Source: Nibricoccus aquaticus (lineage in GTDB: Bacteria; Verrucomicrobiota; Verrucomicrobiia; Opitutales; Opitutaceae). From it: a DNA stretch of 64,000 nt. The stretch covers positions 2,869,501 through 2,933,500 of the forward strand of contig NZ_CP023344.1 in NCBI RefSeq assembly GCF_002310495.1, written 5' to 3'. The position numbers were made by a program, and so were the translations under genes. The notes beneath the pieces are model-generated. The model was not told the origin of the DNA and ran no database searches. It saw nothing but the letters and a program-made list of their open reading frames with translations. Positions 56,223 through 64,000 of this stretch are shown here, piece after piece. Positions within the stretch are counted from its first letter, which is position 1. Each line of letters opens with the position of its first letter.

Positions 56223-58418
56223 TTAGCGGAGGAAGGCTTCGTGGAGGCCGCCGTCGACGGTGATGATCTGGCCCGTCGTCTTGCTCAGGCGCTGCGTGAC
56301 CAGGAGGAAGTAGGCTTCGGCTTGGTCGGCAGGCGTGATCGGAGCTTTGGTCAAGGTGCGGTCGGCGTAGAACTGGGCGAGTTTCTTGACCAAGGACTCG
56401 GTGGCTTCGTCGTTTGTGTAGGGGATGTTGTACTTGGCGAGAGAGCCGATGACGCGGTCGCGGGGGAACATCGCGGAGCCTTGAACGACCGTCGCGGGGG
56501 CGACGCCGTTCACGCGGACGAGCGGGGACAGCTCGATGGCGAGTTCGCGGACGAGGTGGTTGCCGGCGGCTTTCGAGACGTCGTAAGCGACGGAGCCTTT
56601 TTTCGCGACGGCGGCGTTGGCCGAGGTCGTGAGGACGAGGTTGCCGCGGAGGCCCTGGTCTTTCCAGGTCTTGTACGCTTCGTCGCCGACGAGGTACGAG
56701 CCGGTGACGTTAATGGCGAAGGTGAGCGCCCATTTGTCGTCGGGGATGTGGCCGCTCGTGTCCGACGGAACGAAGATACCTGCGGTGACGCAGATGGAGT
56801 CGAAGCCGCCGTAAGCGAGGGCGACCTGGTCGAGCATTTTGCGGATGCTGGCGCGGTCGGTGATGTTGGCGGCGAGGCCGAGGGATGGGCCGCAGTTGGA
56901 GAGGCCTGTGCCCGCGACGCCGATACCGAGGCCGTACTTGTCGGTGATCTCTTTGGCGGTGGCGTTGGCGGCGTCGGCGTTGAGGTCCACGCAGACGATG
57001 TGGGCGCCTTCTTTGACGAGGCGGTGGGCGGTTTCCTTGCCGATGCCGGAACCGGCGCCGATCACGACGATGACCTGGCGGGCGAGTTCTTTCTCGGCGG
57101 GCATGCGCTTGAGTTTCGCTTCTTCAAGGAGCCAGTACTCGATGTCGAAGGCTTCCTGCTGCGGGAGGGCGACGTATTGGTCGATCGCCTCGGCGCCGCG
57201 CATGACTTCGACGGCGCAGTTATAGAATTCGGCGGTGACGCGGGACTCGGATTTATCTTTGCCCCAGGCGATCATGCCGAGGCCGGGAATAAGAACGACG
57301 GTCGGGTTCGGGTCGCGCTGCGCGGGGGAGTTGGCGTGTTTGCACTTCGAGTAGTACGACGCGTAGTCCTTGCGGTAGGCTTCGAGGCCGGCGGCGAGCT
57401 TGGACTTGAGCGTTGCGAGGTCTTCGGCCTGGGGATTCCAGTCGACGTAGAGGGGCTTGATCTTGGTGCGGAGGAAGTGGTCGGGGCAGCTGGTGCCGAG
57501 TTCGGCGAGGCGGGCGGCGTCCTTCGAGTTGACGAAGCGGAGGATCTTTTCGTCGGACTGCACGGTGCCGATGAAGCGCTTTTCCTTGGAGACCTGGCCG
57601 CGGAGCCAGGGGAGGATGGCGGCGAAGAGGGCGTTGCGGGCCTCTTCGGCGAGGGTCTGGTATTTTTCGCCGCCGAAGGCTTTGGCGTCGCCGCCTTTGG
57701 CTGCGTATTTGGATTCGATGTACGCGGAGGCTTTTTCGATGCAGTCGAGGGTCCAGGTGTAGCACTGCTTCTCGTCATCGGCCCAAGAGATGAAGCCGTG
57801 CTGGCCCATCATGATGGCGCGGGTTTTTGGATTTTTCTTCGCGATCTCCTGCATGGCGAGGCCGAGCTCGAAGCCGGGGCGCATCCAACCAACGTATTCC
57901 ATTTCGCCGCCGAAGATTTCCTTGGTGAGTTTCTCGCGGTTGGCGGAGGCGGCGATGGCGATGATCGCGTTGGGGTGCATGTGGTCGACATGCTTGCCGG
58001 GGAGGAAGGAGTGGAGGGTGGTGTCGATCGAGGAGGCGCGCGGGTTCAGGTTAAACGTGGCGTGCGAGAACATGCCGACCATGTCGTCCTCGGCCTGGGA
58101 CTTGAGGCCCTTGTCGGGGCGGGAGGCGTAGAGTTTCTGGAGGTCGAGGAGCTTCTGCTGGTAGAGCGAGGAGAAGTTTTCGCGGGTGCTGGTGCGGAGG
58201 TCGCCGCCGGAGCCTTTGACCCAGAGGACTTCGACCGGCTGGCCGGAGAGGGGATCTTTTTCCTGGATCTTGGAGGAGGTGTTGCCGCCGCCGGTGTTGG
58301 TGATGCGCTGGTCGCTGCCGAGGAGGTTGGAGCGGTAGATCAGGCGACCGACCGGATCGAGGGAGGCAGCTTTGGCGTCGTCCCAGAGATAGTTAACGTA
58401 GGTGTATTTGGTGCTCAT
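56223..58418 (-). CDS. rhaEW: Bifunctional rhamnulose-1-phosphate aldolase / short-chain (lactaldehyde) dehydrogenase
   Basis: A 731-residue fusion enzyme of L-rhamnose catabolism. The N-terminal class II aldolase part (about 20-425) has metal-binding His residues in the VDHMHPNAIIAIA motif (about 146) and in a second MMGQHGFISW motif. The C-terminal SDR part (about 445-731) has the NAD motif GAGSGIGKE (about 453) and the catalytic Tyr-Lys in YDVSKAAG (about 613). In characterised homologues the aldolase splits rhamnulose-1-phosphate to DHAP and L-lactaldehyde, and the second domain oxidises lactaldehyde to lactate. A DeoR regulator lies directly upstream on the same strand. Four heptamers (58446-58473) precede the start. 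Confidence 0.92.
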   Translation of the reverse strand: MSTKYTYVNYLWDDAKAASLDPVGRLIYRSNLLGSDQRITNTGGGNTSSKIQEKDPLSGQPVEVLWVKGSGGDLRTSTRENFSSLYQQKLLDLQKLYASRPDKGLKSQAEDDMVGMFSHATFNLNPRASSIDTTLHSFLPGKHVDHMHPNAIIAIAASANREKLTKEIFGGEMEYVGWMRPGFELGLAMQEIAKKNPKTRAIMMGQHGFISWADDEKQCYTWTLDCIEKASAYIESKYAAKGGDAKAFGGEKYQTLAEEARNALFAAILPWLRGQVSKEKRFIGTVQSDEKILRFVNSKDAARLAELGTSCPDHFLRTKIKPLYVDWNPQAEDLATLKSKLAAGLEAYRKDYASYYSKCKHANSPAQRDPNPTVVLIPGLGMIAWGKDKSESRVTAEFYNCAVEVMRGAEAIDQYVALPQQEAFDIEYWLLEEAKLKRMPAEKELARQVIVVIGAGSGIGKETAHRLVKEGAHIVCVDLNADAANATAKEITDKYGLGIGVAGTGLSNCGPSLGLAANITDRASIRKMLDQVALAYGGFDSICVTAGIFVPSDTSGHIPDDKWALTFAINVTGSYLVGDEAYKTWKDQGLRGNLVLTTSANAAVAKKGSVAYDVSKAAGNHLVRELAIELSPLVRVNGVAPATVVQGSAMFPRDRVIGSLAKYNIPYTNDEATESLVKKLAQFYADRTLTKAPITPADQAEAYFLLVTQRLSKTTGQIITVDGGLHEAFLR

Positions 58419-58445
58419 GTGGTTCGAGGAAAGGGTGAGGAGGAA

Positions 58446-58473
58446 GTTGAGGGTTGAGAGATGAGAGTTGAGA
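58446..58473. repeat. Heptanucleotide tandem repeat (GTTGAGR)4
   Basis: Four contiguous heptamers (GTTGAGG, GTTGAGA, GATGAGA, GTTGAGA) lie 28 nt upstream of the aldolase-dehydrogenase start codon on the minus strand. A CACAGAG-type dispersed repeat follows at 58504-58600. Confidence 0.8.
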
Positions 58474-58677
58474 GACGGAAAGACGGAAGTCGGAATCGGA
58501 GTGGCTCACAGAGGACATGGAGCGCTGACACAGAGAGCACGGAGAAGAGGACAGGAAATTTTTTGAACCACTGATGAGCGCTGAGAGGCACTGATCAGGA
58601 AAGATGTGGAGTGGTGTGTGAAGTCTTTGGAGTGGAAAGAGGCTCTGTGTTCTCGGTGGCGAAAATCGAAATGGTCT

Positions 58678-59454
58678 TTAGGCGGCGAGGAGTTGTTTGG
58701 GTTTCAGGGTGATGCCGGATTGGGAAAGTTCGGTGGGCGTTGCGTCGGTGATGAGGCGGGTGACTTCGGGCCAGGGGGCGACGCGGTGGGGCGTGGACTT
58801 GGAGAGTTTGGAGGCGTCGAGGCAGAAGAAACTTTCGCGGGCGCGAGCGGAGGCGGCGCGCTGGAGGCGGACGACTTCTTCGTGGGAGTTGAAGATGCCG
58901 TCGGTATTCATGGCTTCGCCGCCGAGGAAGGCGGCGTCGAAATCCCAGGCTTTGAGCGCGGTGACGGCGAGGTCGCCAAAGAGCGTGGACTGGCGGTGGA
59001 GAAAAATGCCGCCGAGAAGATGGAGAGTGATTCCGGGAGCGCCGCCGAGGACGGAGGCGACGGGGAGGCTGTTGGTGACGACGGTGAGTTGTTGCGCGCG
59101 GCGGCGGGCGAGGAGGCGGGCGAGCGCGAGAATGGTCGTGCCGGCGTCGAGGAAGAGGGTGCCGCTGGTGGGAACGCGTTCGAAGGCGGCGCGGGCGATG
59201 AGGGCTTTGGCGGAGCGGGCGCGTTTGGCGCGTTCGCCGAGGGAGGCGAAGGCGGTGTTGTAGTCGGCGAGGGCGCCGCCGTAGGTGCGGGTGATGTGGC
59301 CGGATTCCTCGATGGCGGCGAGGTCGCGGCGGGCGGTGGCCTCGGAGATTTTCAGGGCGCGGCAGATGTCGGACACCGGGATGAAGCCGTCTTGCCGGAT
59401 GAGCGTCCGGAGACGTTCGCGGCGGGCTTCGACGATGTGGAGAGGGACACGCAT
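58678..59454 (-). CDS. DeoR/GlpR-family transcriptional regulator
   Basis: A 258-residue regulator. The N-terminal winged HTH (about 6-60) reads RRERLRTLIRQDGFIPVSDICRALKISEATARRDLAAIEESG, the DeoR signature, followed by THxxGG-like TRTYGGAL. The C-terminal sugar-phosphate sensor domain (about 75-235) has LFLDAGTTILALARLL and the usual DAAFLGGEAMNTDGIFN segment. DeoR-type proteins repress sugar genes and are released by phosphorylated intermediates. Its position upstream of the rhamnulose-phosphate enzyme suggests it controls rhamnose or related deoxysugar use, including itself through the palindrome at 59501-59520. Confidence 0.88.
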   Translation of the reverse strand: MRVPLHIVEARRERLRTLIRQDGFIPVSDICRALKISEATARRDLAAIEESGHITRTYGGALADYNTAFASLGERAKRARSAKALIARAAFERVPTSGTLFLDAGTTILALARLLARRRAQQLTVVTNSLPVASVLGGAPGITLHLLGGIFLHRQSTLFGDLAVTALKAWDFDAAFLGGEAMNTDGIFNSHEEVVRLQRAASARARESFFCLDASKLSKSTPHRVAPWPEVTRLITDATPTELSQSGITLKPKQLLAA

Positions 59455-59797
59455 GAAGGTGGCTTAATACGAAGGAAAGAGGGCGGAGCGTTTGATGGCT
59501 TATGATTGGGGTCAATCATATATATGGGCCGGGCATGAGCTGGTGAGTCGAGGTGTTGGCGAACGCGGTTAGTTCTAACGCGGGCAGAGGTCAGCTTAGG
59601 AGGGGCAAACCACTCATGGTTTCAGCCCAAGGCCGAAACTTGGAAGTGTGTCTTCGGCTGATCGCCTACGACTACCGGGCGGAGGAGCGCGCTAATCGCG
59701 CGTCGGGGTGGACGACCAGGTGGGGCCTGAGGGCTTACTGATCTGAAAGCAATGAGGGGCAGACGCCGAGAGGAAGATCGCGAATGTTTGGTAAGCG
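59455..59797. other. Intergenic region between GH28 and the DeoR regulator
   Basis: 343 nt without a supported gene. It contains the operator-like palindrome (59501-59520) next to the regulator and an A+T-rich box just beyond it (59519-59527, TATATATGG) that could be a promoter element. The rest, up to the GH28 stop, shows nothing recognisable. Confidence 0.6.
59501..59520 (-). promoter_or_regulatory. Operator-like palindrome upstream of the DeoR regulator
   Basis: TATGATTG (59501-59508) and CAATCATA (59513-59520) form a perfect inverted repeat with a 4-nt spacer, 46 nt upstream of the regulator start codon. It is a good candidate for autoregulation by the regulator. No second clear copy was found in the window. 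Confidence 0.6.
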
Positions 59798-61228
59798 TCA
59801 GGGGGAACTTCCGATATGTATATTTCGTTCCTGAATGCCTTCGACGTTTTCGTACCGGGAGGGTTTGCCGGTGATTTTGGTGATGGTGACGTTTTCGATC
59901 ACGATATCTTTCACGGGCAGTTGTGGATCGCCGAGGATGCGGAAGGGGGTGTCGGTTTCGTCGACGGTGACGTTGCGGAAGTGGATGCCGCGGATGGGCG
60001 TGAGGCGTTCTTCGTAGGTGGGCACAAGGTTGCGCCATTGGTAGAGGACGTCGGTCTCGATGCCGAAGACGCCGATCTTCGTGCTGCGGGCGGTGATGTT
60101 TTCGACGTGGATGTTTTCCACGAAGCCGCCGCGGCGGCGGTTGGTTTTGATGAAGAGGATGTGCTGGGGTTTGTCGTCGGGTGAATTTTCGAAGCGGCAG
60201 TCGTGGATGTAGACATTGCGGATGCCGCCGGAGAGTTCGCTGCCGATGGCGACAAGTTGGTGGCCGCGTTTCATGACGCAGCGGCGCATGACAATGTTTT
60301 CGGAGGACGTGGCGAGGCGCCAGCCGTCGCGGTTGCTGCCGGACTTGATGGCGATGGCGTCGTCGCCTTGGTCGAACACGCAGTCCTCGACGAGGAGGTT
60401 GCGCGTCATTTCAGGGTCGATGCCGTCGTTGTTGTGGCCGTGAGCGGAGACATCAATGCGGCGGACGATGGCGCCGTCGCAGAGGAGAAGATGGACGACC
60501 CAGAACGGGCTGTTGCGGATTTTGATGTCTTCTATGAGGACGCGGCGGCAGCGGTTGAATTGGATGAACTGAGGACGGAGATTGTTTTCGCCGACAGCCA
60601 TCTGGCGTTCGGCGACGGGGACGTCTTTCGACATCATCTCATAGAGCTGCTTGAGCGCGGCCATGTGCGCGGGCGGGCGTTTGAACCATTCGCGCCAAGT
60701 ATCGAGACGGGCGAGGAGCGTGCCCTTGCCAGTGATGGCGATGTTGTCGCAGTCGAAGGCGTAGATCAGCGGCGAGTAGTTGAAGCACTCCATGCCTTCC
60801 CAGCTAGATTGTACGGCGGGGAGATAGTCTTTTGGATCGGCGCTGAATTCGAGGACGGCGCCGTCGGCGAGGTGGAGGTTGACGTTGCTGCGGAGATGGA
60901 TCGCGCCGGTGAGCCAGCGGCCGGGCGGGACGATGACACGGCCGCCGCCGGCCTCGGCGCAGGCTTGGATGGCGCGGCGGAAGGCGTTGGTGGTGGCGGT
61001 GAGGGCGGACAGCTCGGAGGTTGAGTCGGATTGGCCGGACTCGGGGTTAGCGGGGATTTGTTTTGCGCCGAAATCGGTGATGGGGAAATCGCGGGCGGGG
61101 AAGGTGGCCACGGGTATGGGTGGCATGGGGAAGGGCGCTTGAACGGAGAGCGTTTCGCTGCCGCCGAATGAGCGGGCGACGGTGAGAACGCAAAGCGCGA
61201 AAAAGTGAAAACCTGGATAAAAGCGCAT
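59798..61228 (-). CDS. GH28 polygalacturonase-like enzyme (second copy type)
   Basis: A 476-residue GH28 protein with a signal peptide (MRFYPGFHFFALCVLTVARSFG) from ATG 61228; an ATG 18 codons earlier is less fitting. It has the family start FPITDFGAKQ and active-site motifs HNNDGIDPE (about 266), QGDDAIAIKSG (about 289), RGHQLVAIGSEL (GHG-equivalent, altered) and FIKTNRRRGG. It differs clearly from the GH28 at 19923-21569 in loops and in the third motif, so a different substrate, perhaps rhamnogalacturonan, is likely. Its neighbours on both sides belong to deoxysugar catabolism, which supports that. Confidence 0.88.
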   Translation of the reverse strand: MRFYPGFHFFALCVLTVARSFGGSETLSVQAPFPMPPIPVATFPARDFPITDFGAKQIPANPESGQSDSTSELSALTATTNAFRRAIQACAEAGGGRVIVPPGRWLTGAIHLRSNVNLHLADGAVLEFSADPKDYLPAVQSSWEGMECFNYSPLIYAFDCDNIAITGKGTLLARLDTWREWFKRPPAHMAALKQLYEMMSKDVPVAERQMAVGENNLRPQFIQFNRCRRVLIEDIKIRNSPFWVVHLLLCDGAIVRRIDVSAHGHNNDGIDPEMTRNLLVEDCVFDQGDDAIAIKSGSNRDGWRLATSSENIVMRRCVMKRGHQLVAIGSELSGGIRNVYIHDCRFENSPDDKPQHILFIKTNRRRGGFVENIHVENITARSTKIGVFGIETDVLYQWRNLVPTYEERLTPIRGIHFRNVTVDETDTPFRILGDPQLPVKDIVIENVTITKITGKPSRYENVEGIQERNIHIGSSP

Positions 61229-61423
61229 GAGGATTTCGTGCGTGTTTTCGATAGGGCGAGCGAGACGGCGATTTGTGGACATTGGTTTACCGTTTGAATT
61301 CGCGAGGCCCTGAAGATGCGTTTTTAGCCGGTGCTTCGCTAGGTCATTCGTTGATTCGATCCGTCTGTTTGCATGGAGCGCGGAATCCTATTCTCTGCTG
61401 CCCGTGCCTCTCGCGATCACTGC

Positions 61424-62644
61424 ATGAAGAAGACTTTTTTTATCACGCTCGCCTGTCTTGTAGCGTTTGTTTTTGCAGTGACGATTTGGACGCAGCGCCG
61501 GTCGATCGAGAAAAACTATTACGGCTGGAGGGTCAGCCGGCTCCGGGCGGAAGTGCTTGCTCAGGAGAAGCAGCAGATCCGAAACGTCCCGGCTCATCAG
61601 ATCTACACGGAGCTTGAGTGGGTTTACGGAAAGACGCGCGACTATCCCCGAGTTCGGGAGCGAATCCGTGCGCTAAAAGCCGCGCTCGCCGACCCTCGTA
61701 ATAACGACCAGCTAGATGAGGAGTCACCCGAAGATGGAAGTTGGGGAAAGTGGCACACGGAGTGGATGTTCAAGTTGATCGTCAGCTACGATCATATGGC
61801 CGGACCGGCGCGATTCATTGCCCCTAGCAAATACCCGCCGCGGTTTCTCGATCGTATCAATTCCCCGGAGAAACTCACTGCGCATCTTAACCGTCTGCTT
61901 ACCTCAGAATATGGCGGACGGGACAACCGTTGGGAGCTGAATGAAACGATCGGTCATCTGCTCCGGCTCGTCCTGCGCGAGCCCCCGGCTGGCTACTCCT
62001 ATCATCCCGAACTCAAGGAGACATTGCTGGACTGGATCATGAATACTGCCCGCGATCCGGAGACGGGTTACTGGGGTGAGCATTACGTACGAAAGGGTCG
62101 GGTTACCAAAACCAAGGACATCAGCATCACGTTTCACATTGTCAGCTATCTCAACGGTGAGGTGCCCGACTGGCCGAAAATCATCGATACCACGCTCGCG
62201 ATCAAAGGCGTGAGGTATGGCTGGGAAACGTCGAATCACGATCACACGGATGCGGTGGAGCTCTTTCGTCTCGGTTGGAAGCACGCGAGCCCGGCGCAAC
62301 AGGCGGCGATGCGCACAGAAATCCAGACCATGCTCGATTGGTGCCTGCGCGAGTCGTTGCGACCGGATGGATCGTTTACGGTCGATCAGTCGTCGATCGA
62401 AGCCAGTCAGTATTTCGGCGTCTCGTTTCTTGCCCGCATTGGCTATTTCGATCCGGCCCGACGTTTTTGGACGGATCAGGAGTTTCCCAACGCGGATCGA
62501 GACCGGGAGCGCATCATCGACTTTATCCGATCACACTATGTCTCCGCGGGTGTCGGAGGGAGTATGTATCGCGTTTCGCTGACGCAGCTCGGCGCTCACG
62601 ATCTGCGGCGGGAGCTGGAAGCTGCGGCAAAAGCGGATTTTTGA
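61424..62644 (+). CDS. Uncharacterised membrane-anchored helical protein
   Basis: A 406-residue protein with an N-terminal anchor (residues about 3-20, KTFFITLACLVAFVFAVTIW) from ATG 61424. The rest is largely helical with many aromatic residues and resembles an alpha/alpha-barrel. Recurring segments are DGSWGKWHTEWMFKLIVSYDHM, ETGYWGEHYVRKG, WETSNHDHTDAVELFRLGW and LRPDGSFTVDQSSIEASQYFGVSFL. Such WG and DGSF motifs occur in glycoside-processing barrels of the GH88/105 or terpene-cyclase-like folds. I cannot assign a family. It sits between GH28 and aldolase genes but on the opposite strand. Its codons end more often in C or T than those of other plus-strand genes, suggesting recent inversion or transfer. 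Confidence 0.7.
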   Translation: MKKTFFITLACLVAFVFAVTIWTQRRSIEKNYYGWRVSRLRAEVLAQEKQQIRNVPAHQIYTELEWVYGKTRDYPRVRERIRALKAALADPRNNDQLDEESPEDGSWGKWHTEWMFKLIVSYDHMAGPARFIAPSKYPPRFLDRINSPEKLTAHLNRLLTSEYGGRDNRWELNETIGHLLRLVLREPPAGYSYHPELKETLLDWIMNTARDPETGYWGEHYVRKGRVTKTKDISITFHIVSYLNGEVPDWPKIIDTTLAIKGVRYGWETSNHDHTDAVELFRLGWKHASPAQQAAMRTEIQTMLDWCLRESLRPDGSFTVDQSSIEASQYFGVSFLARIGYFDPARRFWTDQEFPNADRDRERIIDFIRSHYVSAGVGGSMYRVSLTQLGAHDLRRELEAAAKADF

Positions 62645-62680
62645 TCTGGAGGCTGAGGCTGATTGAGCGTGGCCCGGCTG

Positions 62681-63478
62681 TCAGAGCTTCAGCATTTTCC
62701 GGCGGTAGTGTTCGTCGGGGCGGCCGGCGATGCGGGCTACTTGGGCGGGGGTGAGGAATTGCGGGGATTTTCCGCCGCTGGCGGCGGTAGCGCCTAAGAA
62801 GATACGGGCGGCTTTGTCGGCCATGAGGGTGGCGGCGAGGACTCCGTTGGGGCTGGCGCCGAGGGCGATGAGGCCGTGGTTTTCGAGGAGGATGATGCGC
62901 GGGGGCTGGCCGGTGCGTTTGACGAAGGCGAGGGTTTCGCGGCGGATGGTTTGCGCGAGTTTCAGGCCGGGGTCGGTGTAGGGGACGAAGACGGAGGCTT
63001 CGCCGCAGCAGACGATTTCGTCGGGGAAGAGGCGGCGGGTGGCGAAGGTTTTTCCCCACTTCGAGCAGAGGAGGCTGTTGACGGAATTGGGGTGGGTGTG
63101 GCCGACGAAATTCACGCCGGGGAGCGTGAGGAGGAAGGCGTGGAAGATGGCTTCGACGGAGGGTTTTTTGGCGGAGGCGTCTTCGCGGGAGGCGAGGAGG
63201 GCTTCGTCGATCGCGGCATCGGGCAGGGATTTTTTGTCGAGGAGCGGGAGGAGTTTGTCGAAGCGGCAGGCGGTGACGTTTTCGGGTGCGAGGGTGGCGA
63301 GGTTGGAGCCGCTGGCTTTGACGATGAAGGTGGACTCGCTGACGCGGGTGGAGGTGTTGCCTTCGCCGAGGATGGCGAGCGCGCGGTCTTCGCGGCCGAG
63401 GTCGTGGGAGAGGGACAACAACGACGGAAGCGCGGATGGATTAGGAGCGGGAGCGACGGGTTTGTTGGGCGAAGGCAT
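62681..63478 (-). CDS. Class II aldolase/adducin family enzyme
   Basis: A 265-residue class II aldolase, in the same superfamily as L-fuculose- and L-rhamnulose-1-phosphate aldolases. Features are LGEGNTSTRVSESTFIVKASGSNLATL (phosphate and glycine motif), the metal site GHTHPNSVN (about residue 125) and a later His in LLENHGLIALG. It should cleave a phosphorylated deoxyketose or act as a related epimerase. It differs from the aldolase half of the fusion enzyme at 56223-58418, so the locus may handle two sugars or two steps. The gene follows a sugar isomerase gene on the same strand. Confidence 0.85.
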   Translation of the reverse strand: MPSPNKPVAPAPNPSALPSLLSLSHDLGREDRALAILGEGNTSTRVSESTFIVKASGSNLATLAPENVTACRFDKLLPLLDKKSLPDAAIDEALLASREDASAKKPSVEAIFHAFLLTLPGVNFVGHTHPNSVNSLLCSKWGKTFATRRLFPDEIVCCGEASVFVPYTDPGLKLAQTIRRETLAFVKRTGQPPRIILLENHGLIALGASPNGVLAATLMADKAARIFLGATAASGGKSPQFLTPAQVARIAGRPDEHYRRKMLKL

Positions 63479-63542
63479 GGGGCGATTGACGGTTAGGTTA
63501 AGCGCGAAGACGCAACGACGCTAAGTTTTCGGAATAGTTTTT

Positions 63543-63611
63543 AACCACAGAGACACAGAGGGCACAGAGATCTGAAGGGTTGGGCTCCGTGTGCTCTGTG
63601 CCTCTGTGGTT
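63543..63611. repeat. Large imperfect hairpin made of CACAGAG repeats
   Basis: The left arm 63543-63569 (starting AACCACAGAG) and right arm 63585-63611 (ending CTCTGTGGTT) are near-complementary over 27 nt with a 15-nt loop. The element joins two opposite copies of the dispersed AACCACAGA repeat, between the isomerase and aldolase genes. Confidence 0.75.
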
Positions 63612-63647
63612 TCATGGATTGGAAGTCAGCTTTGCGGCTTCGCGTTC

Positions 63648-64000
63648 TTAGAAGGCGGTGCCGTTGGCTTTGGTACCGCAGAGGGAGACTTCGAGGCCGA
63701 GTTCGGCGGCGAGGGCGGCTTTGGCGTAGAGGGCGAGGTCGGCTTCCTTCGCGCTGTTGGCGTAGGCGACTTGGATGTGGTTGGCCTGGTGGCGGGCCAT
63801 CATTTGGTCACGGCTAACTCCGTAGGTGACGGCGTGCATGATCGGCCATTGGACCGTGGTTTCTTTCCAGCGGCGCTCGGTTTCCTCCTTCGGGAGCTCG
63901 ATGACTTTGGCGCGGCCGAGGTCCATCTTGAGTTTGCCGTTGGCGACCCAGACGCGGCTCCAGACGATTTCGCCGGGCCTGGCGACGCCGCGGAGGGTGC
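63648..64000 (-). CDS. L-fucose/arabinose isomerase-like protein, C-terminal part
   Basis: The minus-strand frame is open from its stop at 63648 to the window edge (first full codon at 63998), giving the last 117 residues. The text [21 protein letters not shown], then [29 protein letters not shown] and a final helix [15 protein letters not shown], is like the C-terminal domain of the L-fucose/L-arabinose isomerase family. That family interconverts aldose and ketose forms with a metal ion. Its place upstream of a class II aldolase supports an isomerase step in deoxysugar use. The catalytic domain is outside the window, so substrate and full length are unknown. Confidence 0.65.
   Translation of the reverse strand, partial: TLRGVARPGEIVWSRVWVANGKLKMDLGRAKVIELPKEETERRWKETTVQWPIMHAVTYGVSRDQMMARHQANHIQVAYANSAKEADLALYAKAALAAELGLEVSLCGTKANGTAF

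Noticed and set aside
56241-58457. A 738-codon + frame opposite the aldolase-dehydrogenase gene.
   Set aside because: Antisense artefact; the minus frame matches a full bifunctional enzyme.

Overview
The window is high-GC DNA that most likely comes from a Verrucomicrobiota genome of the Opitutaceae type. Supporting signs are large secreted proteins with Ig-like, propeller and TSP3-like domains, pectin enzymes, a bifunctional rhamnulose-phosphate aldolase/dehydrogenase, a sigma factor fused to a membrane domain, and the intergenic repeats typical of that group. This placement is an inference from gene content; no rRNA gene is present. The + strand is G-rich almost throughout, whichever strand carries the gene. 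Plus-strand genes therefore prefer G-ending codons and minus-strand genes C-ending codons, as expected if + is the leading strand. No tRNA, rRNA, CRISPR array, transposase or prophage was recognised.

Layout. 1-3.2 kb: the 3' part of a type III-like restriction subunit, then an antitoxin/RelE-ParE toxin pair. 3.3-9.5 kb (minus): a secreted MORN/zinc-finger protein, a GH3 glucosidase, a diheme cytochrome c and a 50-residue membrane protein. 9.8-13 kb (plus): a PAS histidine kinase, its NarL-type regulator and an atypical small gene. 13-15.7 kb (minus): a four-repeat membrane protein and an O-methyltransferase. 15.9-19.8 kb (plus): a KamA-type radical SAM enzyme, then a TPP riboswitch in front of a TonB-dependent receptor. 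19.9-24 kb: a GH28 enzyme, a DNA/RNA endonuclease, a pRiA4b ORF-3-like protein and a small orphan gene. 24-33.3 kb (minus): a hybrid histidine kinase with a repeat-rich periplasmic sensor, a RecD2-like helicase and a PL9 pectate lyase. 33.6-39 kb: a DUF2721 protein, a HAD phosphatase and a five-gene Mla-type lipid transport operon that includes a small membrane gene. 39.1-55.4 kb (minus): a 3591-residue subtilase with four propeller modules, a secreted esterase, and a sigma factor co-transcribed with a paralogue of its own sensor domain. 55.6-64 kb: YjbQ, then a deoxysugar/pectin region (aldolase-dehydrogenase fusion, DeoR regulator, GH28, class II aldolase, sugar isomerase fragment).

The carbohydrate genes fit together. 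PL9 and two GH28 enzymes would cut pectin or rhamnogalacturonan outside the cytoplasm, and GH3 and the esterase could trim products. The isomerase, aldolase and fusion enzyme would then take the released deoxysugar to triose phosphate and lactate, probably under the DeoR regulator, which has a perfect palindrome in front of its own gene.

The most unusual points are: the sigma factor/membrane sensor and its overlapping homologous partner; the OB-like repeat sensor of the hybrid kinase; the near-exact 570-residue modularity of the giant protease; the riboswitch-controlled outer-membrane receptor; a 28-nt element shared upstream of two unrelated genes; heptanucleotide repeat tracts of changing sequence; and two palindrome families that sit just 3' of stop codons.
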